A model generated the notes under the pieces. It made no database searches. It was not told where the DNA came from and saw nothing but the letters and a program-made list of their open reading frames with translations. Both the position numbers and the translations under genes were made by a program. Below, in pieces: positions 1 through 13,999 of a stretch of DNA of 64,000 nucleotides; positions within the stretch are counted from its first letter, which is position 1; each line of letters opens with the position of its first letter. The stretch is taken from positions 19,574,592-19,638,591 of the forward strand of contig NC_135554.1 of the NCBI RefSeq assembly GCF_964340395.1. Reading direction: 5' to 3'. This DNA comes from Glandiceps talaboti. Its lineage: Eukaryota > Hemichordata > Enteropneusta > Spengelidae.

Positions 1-505
1 ATTGAATCTTCTGAAGTGTTACCTCACCGTCACAAATCCGAACACCATAAAATATTATTTGTATGGCGCTCTGGAGAATGCAAGAAGGAACAAACGAACC
101 AACGAGCGCGTTATTTGACCTCCATTCGTCAAATCTTCTGTCCTTTGCCAAGACATTCAAATATTTTCCATGATAGTTGTACATTTTGTTCATAACTGTC
201 TCAGAAATGGTAAATCCAGGATGAAGATAAAGTCTCCGTGCGAGGTAGGTCAAAATCCGTGTCCTCTAATCCCCAAAAGCGAGAAAATAGCGCCTGGCGA
301 GTTGCGTTCGGACATGCCAAGTCAAGTCCACCTTTCGTACGTCCGTCTTTTGTTGACACTGCGGACTTTGTATGGATACCTGGCAAGGCGATAACTACCT
401 GTGGCTAATCTAAACAATGCACAGGTAAACTCAATGTCCAACTGCCTACCTATGCAAGTACAAGCTTGCAAAAAACTTGCAAAAACATGAAATTTAGGCG
501 GTCGG
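1..505. other. Upstream non-coding region
   Basis: No recognisable coding sequence. Short open frames on both strands at 170-394 overlap each other, match no family I know and lack clear splice context. The stretch precedes a TATA box at 506 and is probably 5' flanking DNA of the STIL gene. Confidence 0.4.
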
Positions 506-540
506 TATAAAATTTTGTAACTGAATCTGTCAGTTCAGTT
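506..540 (+). promoter_or_regulatory. TATA box plus initiator, candidate STIL promoter
   Basis: TATAAAAT lies at 506-513. Two TCAGTT initiator-like motifs follow at 530-535 and 535-540, so the first A falls about 26 bases after the start of the TATA box, the usual spacing for a TATA-driven start. Downstream comes a possible non-coding exon ending in a good 5' splice site. Assignment to STIL, the next gene in this direction, is inferred from position. Confidence 0.45.
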
Positions 541-699
541 CATGTGTTGAAGGAATGTGTAACGTAGCAGACGGCAGTGTCGTAGTGAGATAGTTTCAAG
601 CAGTTTTTGTGTCCAAATATTTGATATTACTTCAGAAGCACACCAACTACTACCAAGTGCTGTTATTTCTCCTTCAATAAGTACGCATGTTTTAACTAG
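532..699 (+). other. STIL: Candidate non-coding first exon (STIL 5' UTR)
   Basis: The stretch runs from the initiator to a strong donor (ACTAG/GTATGT, GT at 700-701). It has no long open frame. The first STIL coding exon is preceded by an acceptor (CAG at 3071-3073), so an upstream exon is expected, and this is the best candidate I can see. It would leave an intron of about 2.4 kb. Transcript data would be needed to confirm it. Confidence 0.35.
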
Positions 700-1624
700 G
701 TATGTTCAATTTCTTCATTTTTTTCTGTTTTTCGTAACTTATGTACATCTGTCAATCTGTGCATTGATCCCTTGTTCATGACACATGTACAATTTGATAT
801 TGCTGCAGGTGAAATTCTATGATAATGTACTCGGATGTTATTTTGTTTAAACCTGAATTATTTCTCTTTGAAAGCGCAAATAGTTTTCTGAAAAAATATC
901 GTTTACAGTTGTGTATAATATTCTGTAGTACCCAAACATTACAAACTTTGTGATATTTGACCATGGATGTATTATACGATAACGTCCATGATTTGACATG
1001 TCTAGTGCATGAGTTCAAACCACATGTCTTCAAAATGTTGTGTCGACTCATACAGAACTTAATCACTTTTTTCCAAAATATTCTTGGTTATCAACAACTT
1101 AGAAATATACAGTTATGAAGACATTACAGACACAATATTGATAAAATCACTGTTGTCAATATAATAGTGTTTTTATAGCAAACAAGGCAAGTCTCTACAA
1201 AAAAAAAGTTGTACATGTACTTACACTCTTATTATTTATCTTTGAAAACACCTTCTGTCACATGTTGCTAGTGTATGTACATTTTGTACTTGTAAGGTCA
1301 ATTTTCACACATTAATACACACATACACATTATATGTGTGTATGTTCATTAATACTAAATTTGTATATTTGTTTGCATAATATTACAATTGAACTTGTAT
1401 ATTTTGTTGAACTCTTCAGTAACTGAAAGTTTGCAGATTTTCTTTAGAGCAGTACTAGCATGTCAATCACACATCACACTTCTAGATTCAGCTAAACACA
1501 TGGATTCTGTTTTGAAGAGGGGAGCCAAGTTTGAGGAATTTTGTAGCTCTAAACGTTTAGCTTTATTTTATATTTTCATTGAATCAGTATTGGTACACAT
1601 TTATTTTGCGAAAATCAAATTTCA

Positions 1625-1625
<1 letters not shown>

Positions 1626-1685
<60 letters not shown>
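1626..1685. repeat. (CA)n microsatellite
   Basis: About 30 perfect CA units inside the presumed first STIL intron. It creates a spurious threonine/histidine open frame. Confidence 0.95.
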
Positions 1686-1687
<2 letters not shown>

Positions 1688-2399
1688 CAGCTGTAGTATG
1701 TGTCAAAGTATGACATGAATGTGTCCTTCCCTGTCTGTAAACAAACTAGTCAAGTCATGCATACATATTACATACAATGTTGGAAAACTTACTTGTATAT
1801 TTGTTAGGCTGTACATGCACTGAATGCTCAGATTTAAAATTATGAGATCATAATAATCAAAAGGATGTACATCATATCTGGTGTTAGTACCATCATCCAC
1901 GCAGGTATAAAAATGATGCCTTCAGCGCATCCATCCAACTCAAATAAACGCCTTCTCTTTCTGTCAATCAGATTGATAATCTTAATACCAGTTATCTGGT
2001 AATTTATACAGATACAGATGTTAGAGTAATTTCCAGCTCTTTCAAGCAACCTTTTCAATAACACCATCCATTGCATTTTTTTGAGTGAGCTACATTTAGC
2101 AGTGTACATGTACAATGTATAGCTGTAAGGACCCATAAGTTAGTGTTACACAGATCAAATCAAATTGGATTCTGTGTAGGGTCAGTGATTCACATCATTA
2201 CTTTATCATAACTGTTGTAGCAGTGCTTATCTTTAGACTTCAAGTCTTGAAATCATTTTGCCAATCTCAAAACTTCAGATAATCGGTCATCAGAACATGT
2301 AACGTCCAAGTGTCAATATAGTAATATTCATTGTTTCAGAATATTGAATATTTTAGCTGCACATTTTTTATTTACATGTTCACGTTTACAGACAGATAA

Positions 2400-2580
<181 letters not shown>

Positions 2581-3084
2581 CATAGGTAGAGATAGATAGA
2601 TGGATACTAGATTCAAATATAGATAGATATATATAGATAGATAAATAGATTATAGATAGATGTCCAATATCATAACAGTGAATTGTATTGTCAATATATG
2701 CCTTATCTATTGCTTTACATATGAATGGGTTCAAGTTGTGAATTGTTCACTGTTTGATACTTGTCACATCTCACAAATATCATGTAATCATAGCAATAAG
2801 ACTTACAAGACAATATTTGCAGTTGTTTGATTATTCAGTCATTCAAATTACACAGCAGACTAGGTTGTTAAATTTACTGTGACAGTTTTCAAATTTTTGC
2901 AATCAATAAATCAGTTAAGTTGTATGCAAATCAATACTGATTGTATGTACATGTACAAAACATGTCATGCCATGAATGTGTATGTTATCAGTGTCATGCT
3001 TTCAGTGGTCAGGGCATCCTTTCAAAGCAGTGTCCTTGATTTAGTGTTTATTTGGATTGTTTTCATAACACAGATTGAGAGACA

Positions 3085-6000
3085 ATGAGTCTTGCTGTTA
3101 ATCTGAATAAACTTCCCACCTATGTCAAGGAGTCTGCATACTTCAAGCAACAGGAAAGTAAAACAAAGGAGAAGTCTTCGCCCACCGGTGTGGTGCCATT
3201 TAGGTTTCCTTCTACCAAAAATATCTTATGGTAAGTTGCTGTCAGTAATTGAGAAGCCACATTAAGCCAAGTGTACAGATGTGTTACGTCATTATGTGAT
3301 ACTACTAAGAATTATTATGATTCAAGTGAAAATCATTATCAATAAATATTACATTCCTGTCATTATTTGAATCATCATAATATAAAAAAATGTTTGTATT
3401 TCATGTCAAACATTTATAAATATCCAATTACATGTATAATAAGTGTTGTATCAAAGTTAAATTTTGTTCCAAACACACACAAAAAATACCTGAAATTTAA
3501 TTTTCGACTGCAGTTTTCAATTTCAATACAGTGAATTTCTAAGGTGTCAGACTTTTTTAAATGATTTTGAAACTATGTGCAAAGGGACTCCAGATTTCAA
3601 AGATGATATTTTGACTAACAGTTTTGTGTTTCAGAGTTGATGTGTAAAGTGTCAAGTTATTACCTGTTCACTGACCAAAGATTCCAGATTTCAGAGACGA
3701 TATTTTGATGAACAGTTTTGTGTTGTATGAGTCACTGTTTAAGTGTCATGGTATTACTTTAAGTTATGTACTGATCAAACTTTTGCTAATGAAGACTGGG
3801 ATTATCTATTTTCAGGAATAGATCACCAACTGGTCCTCCCACTGTCATCCATCTGACACAGAAAAAGTGAGTTTTTATTATCAAGTTTACTATTTACTGT
3901 AATTTGTGTGTTCACGTTATGGAATGATGCCTAACGAAGCTCACGTCTTTGTTATCCTTTTAACAGAATGTAATCACATTGTTTGTGTATGGGTATGCTC
4001 ATAAAATAGACGAGGATACATGAATGTGTGATAATGTAGTCAAACAGTAAATGTCAGGGCTCAAAATTAATGATAGCCCCACGTCCACAGACTAGCAATT
4101 CTTGTTAATGGACTATCATAGATTGCAGCTGGTAGTCTGCTCAGGCTACCACTGATTATGTGATGATTTAGAAGACAAAATGGAAGATTTACAGACATGG
4201 ATGTATTTTGATAACCCACATATTTCCAATGGGGTGCTCTGTTTTTCAGTTCAGGAATACATGCATGGGAATAATGGTCACCATCCTTAGGTTACCAATT
4301 TCTGAAAGTGGTCGTCCACAGGGACTACGAACATGTGAAAAGGAAAACGTTAATTTTGAGCCCTGGATGGGATGTAGTATTTTGATACTTCATTGATGTA
4401 ATTTCCCAAAATCCACTTTACTTTAGGTATCACAATTGTAAATTTACCATATACATGTATCTGTCTTTCACTTCCAGGGACATCAGTATTCATTTAGTGG
4501 AGAAGACACTGCAATTAGCCCACCGTCATGCTAAACAAATTAGCAGACTTCCTTATCATTGCTTTCTGCTAGCCTCAGTCAACATAGATTCAAGTAAGTA
4601 TAATTATTAGGTTTTGAATTAGGAACCTGTTTTACTGTTAATACTCCATGCGTTCACTGTCTGCTGTGAACATCAATTCTTTTCAGTTAGACATTGGATG
4701 ACATTTTCCTAAGTATTGATGTTTATTATGTTTGTTTTATAGGTGAAGGTGTGACTGTGACTGTAGATCGTTTTGACCCAGGTCGTGATTTACCAGGCCG
4801 ACCTGGTAGAGTAACTACTGCTCAGCTACCCGGAGACCACATTATCCCACTAGCCACAACTTTCAATCCTCAAGGAATTCCCTCTTCATCTGTTGAACAC
4901 TACATTTCGACATTCAAGGTATTGCCACTTGTAACATTTAGTGTTTGGCCGGCTTCAGTCATGTATCTGTACATTTGGAGACATGCATAGCAAATTTATG
5001 AAGGCTTATATGCACGCAGCAATAAATACTTGAAATGTCATGGATTTACATCGTGAAATCTGTCATTAAACCTATGAAAAAAGGATTCCCATACGCTCTT
5101 TCCATACACATGCAATTACTTCTTGAAATTTGAAAAAAAAAAGTCATTCTTGAAATTATTGAAACAGATATATTTTGAGAAACTCAAAGAGAGGAAATGT
5201 GTATCTGAATTCTTGGTATAACATGTACTGGTACTCCATGGTTTTACCTGAAGGACAGATGTCTTTTCTGTGTGTGATCACTTCTGCTCCCAGTTAACTG
5301 ATACCAACACACCAGCACCAGTGACAAATATCTTTTCTGAATTTCTTCTTAATAGTTGCTTCAACACCACTGCAGCAGCAAAGATTCCATAGACATCAAC
5401 AGGTTCCTTACTCTCAAAGCATTCTGCTGTTGCTATGACAATGATGAGGATGTTACATTCAATCTGCATATGGTTGGCGTCACCATGGCAACAGAGTTTG
5501 ATGTAATGCCCATCAATCCCGTCCCTATCATACCCACAGCACTTGCACGTAACTTGTCAGGACCCCTCAGCCTCAGTGATGTACAAGGCACACCTAAGTC
5601 AGGGTAAGTTAACATTACAAGCAAACATTCCGTTATTAAGGGATGGGGATAGGACGCTTTCTTGTGTAACATAAATTTCTGAATTTAAGAGAGAATGTTA
5701 CCAAGAAAATCTATGTATGCAATGAGAATATGACAATATGATATGACATTGAGAATTACCAGTCAATGCATGTCACATATAAAAAAGGCCCTTCTGTTGA
5801 GCTTCAAAACAGTTAGCAAAGCAGATTTTGAAGATAAAATGTCTTCTAAACTTATTATCATTCTTGACTTTTTTTTTTCTTATCTAAGTTAAAACTGTTT
5901 ATAAATTTTTTACAGATACATCACCATGGATCAAACCAGAAAGTTACTTCTGCTGTTAGAATCAGATCCCAAGGTGTACAATCTGCCACTAGTTGGAATG

Positions 6001-8429
6001 TAAGTATAAACATTTTGTTTTTACAAACTATTAGGGTCTACCAAAGTTAATGACAATGGATTTGTCAGAGAGATGTTATGACATCTTGTCCTATACTCTA
6101 TTAATGTATGACAAATAATAGCAAAGAAACATTTTAAGTATATAATCATATTTGAAATATTATATTTATGTTATCAGTATTCAGCCCATTTGCTGTTTCT
6201 GATTGCAGCTTCCTCATGAACAAGTAACAATAGTTTATTTGCTGAAATTTAAATTAGTAACCTAAACTCTTCGTACATTTGACAATAATTTAAAAAGTGC
6301 ACCATTGTAAACGCCAATGGAACTCAAGTAGCATATTTTAATTACCACACATCTGATTTATTGTTTGTTTCTCTAGATGCAATTATGAACATCAAAACTT
6401 TTTTCTCAAATTCTTCTGTTCTTGAGCAAAGTTAAAGAGGACAAAACATCTAATATTGAGTATTAAAAAGCTTACCATTTGACTTTCTTCTATTTTCAGT
6501 TGGCTGAGTGGTGTTACAAGTATACAGAATCCTTATGTATGGGCCAGCTGTCTGCGGTATATGTTCAACAGTAGCATCCAGGAAAGGTAAGACAATAAGC
6601 TGTGTAACTCATCACATATTTTCACACTTGTCCTTTGTCCTTTGTAATCAACACCTTTGCATATGACCCTGTACAGTTTTTGCATTTGCTTGATCTGTTC
6701 AGGTGGTGAATGCTTGTGAGAGAGTGTGTAGGAAAAGTTGTGCAGCCAAGTTTTTTTTTTGAAATTATTGCCTTCTCTGTACAGGTATTCATACAGTTGT
6801 TATTTTTACTTTGCAGAGTTTGCAGTGCTTCTCAGGGATTCCTCCTAGTTCTCTATTCACCAACCCATGTCAACCCTGAATTCTATGAATGTACAGCCAA
6901 ACAGGATAACCTTCAGTTCCAGATACATTCCTGTGAAGAAAACCTTCACTTCTTCAAGGTAAGACTCGCTACTAGAAAATCCAGATAATGGGAGCACTGT
7001 ACTTTTTACAAAGTGATGATCAAGTCAGTGGTCTCTCATCATATGATATAAAATTTGGAACAATTACATTATGGATAGCATTGCAAAATTAATTTGTGTT
7101 CCACAACATAGAGATACAAGGGACTCAGACTGTAGGAATCATTGTGGCTTAGAATAATATGATAAAACTGTAAGACCTAGCAATGGATGGGTAAGAGTAC
7201 AGAAAGTATTCTAGTGAGTGATGCTGTGTATCCTGTAGCTGTAGTTTCATGAATAGTGAGCTGGTGTTTTATTTTTCATAGTACATCAACGTCATACACG
7301 TGGCACGGATGATTAATGATTATATGTTTGTAAATTTTGAAGCTGCAAGTTGTCTTCCCTGAGGTGAAGAATTTCATTGCAGTAAGTAGCAGTGTTACAG
7401 ACAAAGAAAGTAAATCTCAAACCGATTCATGTGGTGTTCTTACGATATTCAACATTGTACTTTCTTTTCCTAACTGGTTTCTGTCTGTCTTTCCTTGTAC
7501 AGTATGCTGATAATACTTGCCGGCCTCCCACTCAACTTGATCTGCAACCAACTGTAGATGGTCAACATCATTCTGTCTTTGTCGAGGCTGTCAAACAAAT
7601 GCCACAAATAGAGTAAGTCAGATTTTCAATGTATGTTGCCGGCAGGTGTTCAGTCCATTTTATTAGTAGACCCACTCTACGTAATTATAGTTGTGCAACT
7701 TTATTGAACCATGGGTGTAGTCTCATATTTGTCATAAACCTAATTTGCAGAGAAGTCAAAGTATACTGGTATAAGCATCATATATGTAAATTTCACCATA
7801 GGAGCTGCAGCATATCTACCGCTAGTCTGGATGCTAACTGTGTGAGTGAAGGTATAAATTGTAACTATACTGTATAGGAACTAGACTAATCTACAGCTAT
7901 ATCACCTTGCTTGTCTCCTTGAAGCCTTTAAATTGAAACCCAGTCAATGCCTGGTTGTACTAGTTCCGTTGGTCATACCTGATTTTGGTTTGTGTTATAT
8001 AGGTCCAGTCCTGCATTACCTCCTGAGATCCAGTTACAGCGTATGTTTCCAGGCAGTGCTAATAATTCAATGGAAGAAGAAGAAGAAGCTAATAGTTCTA
8101 TGCCAAGACCATCTCCTAGTCCTCATCCACTGGGTGATAAGGTAAGAATGTTTTGCATTATACTGTTGCGTCAATGTGAACCATAGTAAAGTGTTCTTTC
8201 ATAGAGTTTATAGGCCCATATCCAATCATTTCTGCGAAACAACAGAAATCAACACAACAAAATATTCTATCAATATGCAAATTTAAAAGATATGCTATCA
8301 TGAGAAAATGCAGGGGGAAACAGTACAGACAACCAGCCAAAAGAAGCTGCTCTGTTCTGTGATTAGCATCAATCAATCAGTCAATCATTGGGCAAATCAA
8401 TTGACCAACCAATCAATCATTCAATTGAC

Positions 8430-8472
<43 letters not shown>

Positions 8473-11400
8473 GCATAGAGCACAAGAATCCAGAACAGTT
8501 TTCCCTGATGACATCTGACTTTGATCAACTCTGAAAACTTTCAGAAATTATTAGTTCTTTTTCTTTTTTGTTTTTGTTAATTTCCAAACTACAAAAACTC
8601 TTAGCGAGTGAAAGTACTTACTGTAAAATATGGCAAGTGGGCCATTTAAAGTGTGTTACCATGTTGTTTGACATCATCTCTAATAACTATTTTTTTTTGT
8701 TTCCTTCCAGCATGCCCCAAGTGTCCAGCCATCAGTACCAGAGTTATCATTCATCCTTGATGACAGCTTCTTTGAACATGTGCCAGAGACTGGAAATAGT
8801 CACTCCACTCCAGCTAAACAGACCCCAAGTCGGAACAGACCTAAACCTGACATGAATGCACAGGAAAACAGTCCCTATCAGCTGAACAGAAATAAGAACC
8901 AACTAATTACACCAAGACAGGCACCTATCAAACCATCACCAGGACGGACCAGTAGACCAGGTCCACTGAGACCATTAAATATGGATATTAATCAGATTAA
9001 CTCTATGCCGCCCAGTCCTGCTATATTATCACCACCTGCTATGATGCAGAGAGGCGTGCCACCAAGAGCCATGATGTCACCACGACAAAACAGAGGCATG
9101 ACACCACCACCAGCCTCCAAACAGGGACCTCCTCAACCACAACAACAAATGAACTACCAACAGCAGCAGCAGTTCAGTGGACAACCATCTATGAATTATC
9201 AACAACCACCACAGCAACAACAAGGACAGAGCAGGAACTACCAGCAACCACCGGCACAGATGAATTACAGACCACCAGTAACAGCACCACCGCAGTCGCA
9301 TAGTGGTAACTACACTACTGGCACAAATGGTCAGAATTTTGGAGGATATCGTCCACCCGTCAACCCAAGGATGCAGGTAAACGGACCTGTTATTAATAAT
9401 AGTGGAAATAGATACCCACCGCCTTCACCATCACCTATGAATGCTAACACTGCCAGACCAAACATGCCACAAAGACCTACAGTAAGACCTGGAAGTAATC
9501 AATATATGCATCCAAACACTGCTACTAACCAGCTACCCCCACAGCCAAATACATATAACAACACTGGTTTGAATCCAGTCATGCAGAAACCTTTCAGAGC
9601 TCAGCCTAACCCTACTCAAGGACATTATGGTAATGTTTCTCCACCACAGCCTGTAAGAAACTCACCACCTCAGAGGGTTACACCACCCAGGGGAAGACCT
9701 CCTACGCCTACTGTACTGTCCAATGGTGAGGTACGAATGCCCAACAACCACTACCAGTATCAAGTCTCCCAGCAAAGACAGTATTCACCACCCAAGGAGC
9801 AAGGTAGCAGGAATGGGTCACCACCTACTCACACTCCGACACGTAGACGAGACAGCACTGGTAGTGAGTCTACGCTGTCACCGGATGCTTATCACCTCTT
9901 GATGCAACAAGACAAGCAACTGAAACTGCTACAAGCTCAGGTAGGTGACAGTAAATGAATATCATTCTCTACCGATCTTGTCGAGTTTACTTAATTCCCT
10001 ACTTGAAAGGAAAGTCTTACACTCTACTTCAGTTCAGTTGTGTGGGAAAGCACCAACCTGCATAAAAAAAGAACCATTGTGTTATAATTGTTTTTTTACC
10101 AGCAACTTTTAGTAATTGTCAATTTCTATGTTCTTTACATCTTTCTACATTTCTATGTTCTTACAAATTTTAACAAATCACCAAAAGTAACAACAGCTGT
10201 TTGTGATAATATACAGAATCATATTTCTATGTCATCTTTGGAAATGACTGATAAATCCCAAAGTACAAACATAAAGAGAATAAAGATTTTATCTTTCAAA
10301 GAGAGGGATATTTATGTGCTCTATATCTGCATTTTACGTTCTATATGTAGATTTTTAATATTATATATTCATGTGCTTTCTATTTCCAGATCCAACTGTT
10401 ACTTCAAGCACAAGCCAAATATGATACAAAGAGTTTACCATCCAACCCATCCTGTAGCACTCTAACACCACCAGTTTCTCCAGCCAGCATATCTTCACCA
10501 GGTGCTTTTCACAAAGGACCCTTCCATAGACCATCAACTATGGACATGGCCACATCACCAATGTCTGCCTATCCCAGACACAGGATGACCACAATGTCTA
10601 CAAACACTGGTCCCAGTTTGTTGATGTCACCGGTATCGTCACAAGCCACCATGGATACTACTCTGTCTGCCCTGTCAGATACTAGTACACAGATCACCAG
10701 CAGGATGTTTGATATCAGTGGTACGTTTGCTCTGCCGAATACACAGGAACAAACTGAAAGTGTTGTGTCACCAATTGTAGCCCTAGATCTGCAGAGCTTT
10801 GCTGATAGCAGTCCACATCAAAGGTAAGTCACCAGAACAAGCTGATGAAAGTCTGTAAAAAATGTGTTGTAAAAAAAGAGAATGTCTATACTTCAAATAA
10901 TTTAATGAAAAACAGATATTTCAGGAATCACCTTTCTTTCAGAGTGAAAGTCCAACCAATTTTAATAATACTGTGGAACGTATGTAACAATAAGAGTAAA
11001 TTAACGTTCTGTATTCAAAACAGTCATAAATAAGAAAACCCACTGTGGTGTTAAACATCCAAAATTCATGCTAATTCTATAGTAATCTAGTACAGAATAC
11101 TCTGTATGTTTATTCAAATGTATGCCAAAGTTACTTAGGTTAGAGATGTTATCTGAAAGGGAAAGACGTTACAGAAATCAGTCTTACTCTAATAGTTGTT
11201 CATCATTTTCTTCTCACTTTTTTCCTCACAGAACAAATGAATTATCAACTGGGTGTTTCAATAGCAGTAGCATGCAGTTAGACAATTCTCTACAAGGACC
11301 AGTCTTAGGAGAAAGTGTCAGTATGCACATGCAGCAACAGAGAGTGTTAGAGAAACAGCAGAGGATGAGAGAAGAAGAAAAATCTACCTTCAAAGAGACC

Positions 11401-13399
11401 AAACCTGGCACTGAAAACAGTCTACTGATCAAAGACGAGAAGAAGTTCTATGAACAAGTGCTGGTAAGCTTCTTGTCTCTTCTCTTCTAGTCACATCTCT
11501 TCTCTCCTCCTCTCCTCTCCTCTCCGCTCCTCTCCTCTCCCCTCCCCTCCCTTCTTTTCTTCTCTTCTCTTCTCTTCTCTTCTCTTCTCTTCTCTTCTCT
11601 TCTCTTCTCTTCTCTTCTCTTCTCTTCTCTTCTCTTCTCTTCTCTTCTCTTCTCTTCTCTTCTCTTCTCTTCTCTTCTCTTCTCTTCTCTTCTCTTCTCT
11701 TCTCTTCTCTTCTCTTCTCTTCTCTTCTCTTCTCTTCTCTTCTCTTCTCTTCTCTTCTCTTCTCTTCTCTTCTCTTCTCTTCTCATCTCTTCTCTTCTCT
11801 TCTCTTCTCTTCTCTTCTCAAGCTAGAGAAGGAACCCAGCTGTATAATTGGGGGCCTGGTAGGATACAGGTTGGAATGTTTAATGCTTTGAGCATAGATT
11901 TGGAAAGTACTCTATAAAAACTACCATTATTATTATTATCATCATATTACTCAACTAGAAGCAATAGAGGATTCATTTTTGAAATGTAACTCTTTATCTC
12001 ACCAGGGTCAAGTCAACCAGTTGTTACAGAAATCTGAGGACACATCATCAGATAAGCTAGATGACAGTAAATGTAGTCTGAAGACTATGGATAGCCACAG
12101 CAGTCACAGCAAGAGTTCCTGCAATTGCAGCATGGACATACAAACACCCAATAAAAGTGATCTCTCCAAACTTGGCATGTCCTATGACGATAGTGACCTG
12201 CTGATACCTACCAAAGGATCACCAGAAATGAATAGGTAAGATATTTGATATTGCATTCACTGAAGGATTATCTGTAGTATATGGAATCAGTTCATGAGTT
12301 AAATCTGGAGTTTGGTGGACTAACTTTCATCAAGCTAGGGAGCATACTAGTATTGTGTATGGATTGCAGCAAATCTGGTGTTTATCAGACCCATTGCTAT
12401 CAAGCTAGGGAGTAAAGTCACAAAATGTTAAGCCCCCTAGCCTAACATATTTTACCACTGTCCACATTTCTACAGGAGTCTCGATCTCATCTCGTACAGT
12501 GGCAAAATTCCAATCAAAGATTGTATAAAGAGGACACACTGAAAGTGTACTATCTGTGACATTGATACTTTCAAATTTTAGTTTCACATATTTGTCATCG
12601 TGATACTCCACATATATTTTCTATTAGATATTTCGATTAACTTGACTTCATTGTCATCATAAAATTTCATAATAGGAACTTGGCATTCATTTCAGTAGGA
12701 ATTGGTTTTACATGTTTTTGATAGCATTCTCCGGAAAATTGTTGAAATATTTCTAACTTATATTTCTTGCTTTTGTATTCTAGATTTAGTTCTGTGATTG
12801 GAGACTACATACCACGTATCAACTACACTTCATTTAGTGAAGCCACAATGAACAGTACCGACTTGAGCTTTGAAGCTAACGCTATAGCCATGAAATATTT
12901 ATCTGACAAGCAGTTATCCAAACTGTCCCACCACATGGGCCAACAGAGACCAACGACCACCCAGGAAAACTTGCTGCAGACCGTACTCACCAAGGCGTCT
13001 ACAGATAAAACTCTGCTGGGATCCAGCAGTTGTGATAGCTCCCCAGTTAATATGTCTATAGCTTCTAAGAAGTATCTGGAGAAATACGGTCTCTTAGAAA
13101 AATCTAGTACCTGTAGCACTATAGAGGAAGTCAGTTTATGTCAGAGATGTGGCGAGGAAGTGAAAGACAGTCCACGCCATAATAGAAAATGCTACAGCCC
13201 TCCATCTAGGGATACTAGTTGTAGGACGCTGTCGTCCACCCAAGAGCTAGGAATGCAAAGCCAAAGCCCAAACACCAACAGAGAATTATCGTTCTCTCAG
13301 ATCTCCAATAGAACCTCTTCTAGTCAGAGCTCAAGTAGCAGTAGCGACTGCAATGTGTTGGATTTGAAGAAGATCAGAGAAATGCCCAAACTGTTGTAA
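3085..13399 (+). CDS. STIL: STIL centriolar assembly protein, complete 15-exon coding region
   Basis: STIL is the SAS-5/Ana2-family scaffold that binds PLK4 and SAS-6 to start procentriole assembly. Coding exons: 3085-3230, 3816-3866, 4478-4593, 4743-4918, 5356-5603, 5916-5999, 6500-6586, 6817-6958, 7503-7612, 8003-8141, 8711-9940, 10390-10823, 11232-11463, 12006-12235, 12784-13399. All junctions are GT/AG, phases agree throughout, and they sum to 4,041 nt (1,346 residues; human STIL is about 1,290). Recognisable parts, in order: [13 protein letters not shown] near the N-terminus; [35 protein letters not shown]; the [20 protein letters not shown] block; a Pro/Gln-rich linker in the 1.2 kb exon; the coiled coil beginning [20 protein letters not shown] (about residue 822), split by the exon 11/12 junction; a [14 protein letters not shown] segment; the STAN motif with [20 protein letters not shown] (about 1164); and the C-terminal [12 protein letters not shown]. 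An exon-15 pair of cysteines (SLCQRCGEE) has no assigned role. The start ATG follows an acceptor at 3073. Introns are rich in microsatellites. Confidence 0.96.
8392..8471. repeat. (AATC)n microsatellite
   Basis: An interrupted run of CAAT/AATC units in STIL intron 10. An 'attgaccaaccaatcaatca' block is duplicated within it. Confidence 0.9.
11487..11820. repeat. (TCTTC)n pentanucleotide tract
   Basis: About 250 bases of near-perfect TCTTC repeat, preceded by less regular CTCCTC-type repeats, in STIL intron 13 (11464-12005). The RNA-sense strand is pure pyrimidine. The antisense Glu/Arg open frame (RREEK repeats) is an artefact of the repeat. Confidence 0.97.
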
Positions 13400-13745
13400 A
13401 TAGACTAAATATACTGTCTATAGTTTTTGTACATAGATAATACTATATTAAGGAGAATATTGAAAATGATGAAGAGTTTGGAATGTGATGTGTTGTAAAT
13501 TCATAATTGTAGATGACAGAAATGATGAACTAAAGTCAATGATTGGGAACGATGTTTTGAACACTTGAGATTTGTTATCTAATTATGAAAGTCTTTTTTT
13601 TCAATGTATGTAAACGCTTTTTGCGCTTTTTGTTGGCTGACTTCTAGCCACATTTTTTTTGTAAGAATCGCTGTCACCTTCTTATTTATTTCTTTATATC
13701 AACATTTTTACCACAAAGACATGTATGATCAATTTGTACTATGTG

Positions 13746-13993
13746 ATCTATCTTGTAAATAAATGAAATTTATATAGAAGCCTACACTGTTGTGAGTCTT
13801 TCTTCCATGAATGGTGTGTCTAGACCTAACCATTTGAAAGTCACAGAAATGCAAATCCAAGCACACACACATCTGTCTTGTTAATGAATAAAATTCATAT
13901 AGAAGCCTACACTGTTGTGACTGAGTCTTTCATTCATAAATGGTGTGTCTAGACTAAGCATATGAAACTTACAGAAATGCAAAGCACACACAA
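13746..13993 (+). repeat. Tandem duplication carrying the STIL poly(A) signal
   Basis: Two copies of a unit of about 125 bases (13746-13870 and 13871-13993) share long identical stretches such as 'tagaagcctacactgttgtg' and 'atggtgtgtctaga'. Each contains AATAAA: 13758-13763 in the first copy and 13887-13892 in the second. The STIL stop codon is at 13399, so the first signal gives a 3' UTR of about 380 bases. The second may be an alternative signal. Confidence 0.85.
13758..13763 (+). terminator. Polyadenylation signal of STIL
   Basis: AATAAA about 360 bases after the STIL stop, in AT-rich 3' UTR-like sequence. It is the first canonical signal downstream. Confidence 0.6.
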
Positions 13994-13999
13994 ACATCA

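Noticed and set aside
11487-11786. Glu/Arg-rich 99-codon frame on the - strand
   Set aside because: Translation of the TCTTC microsatellite inside a STIL intron.
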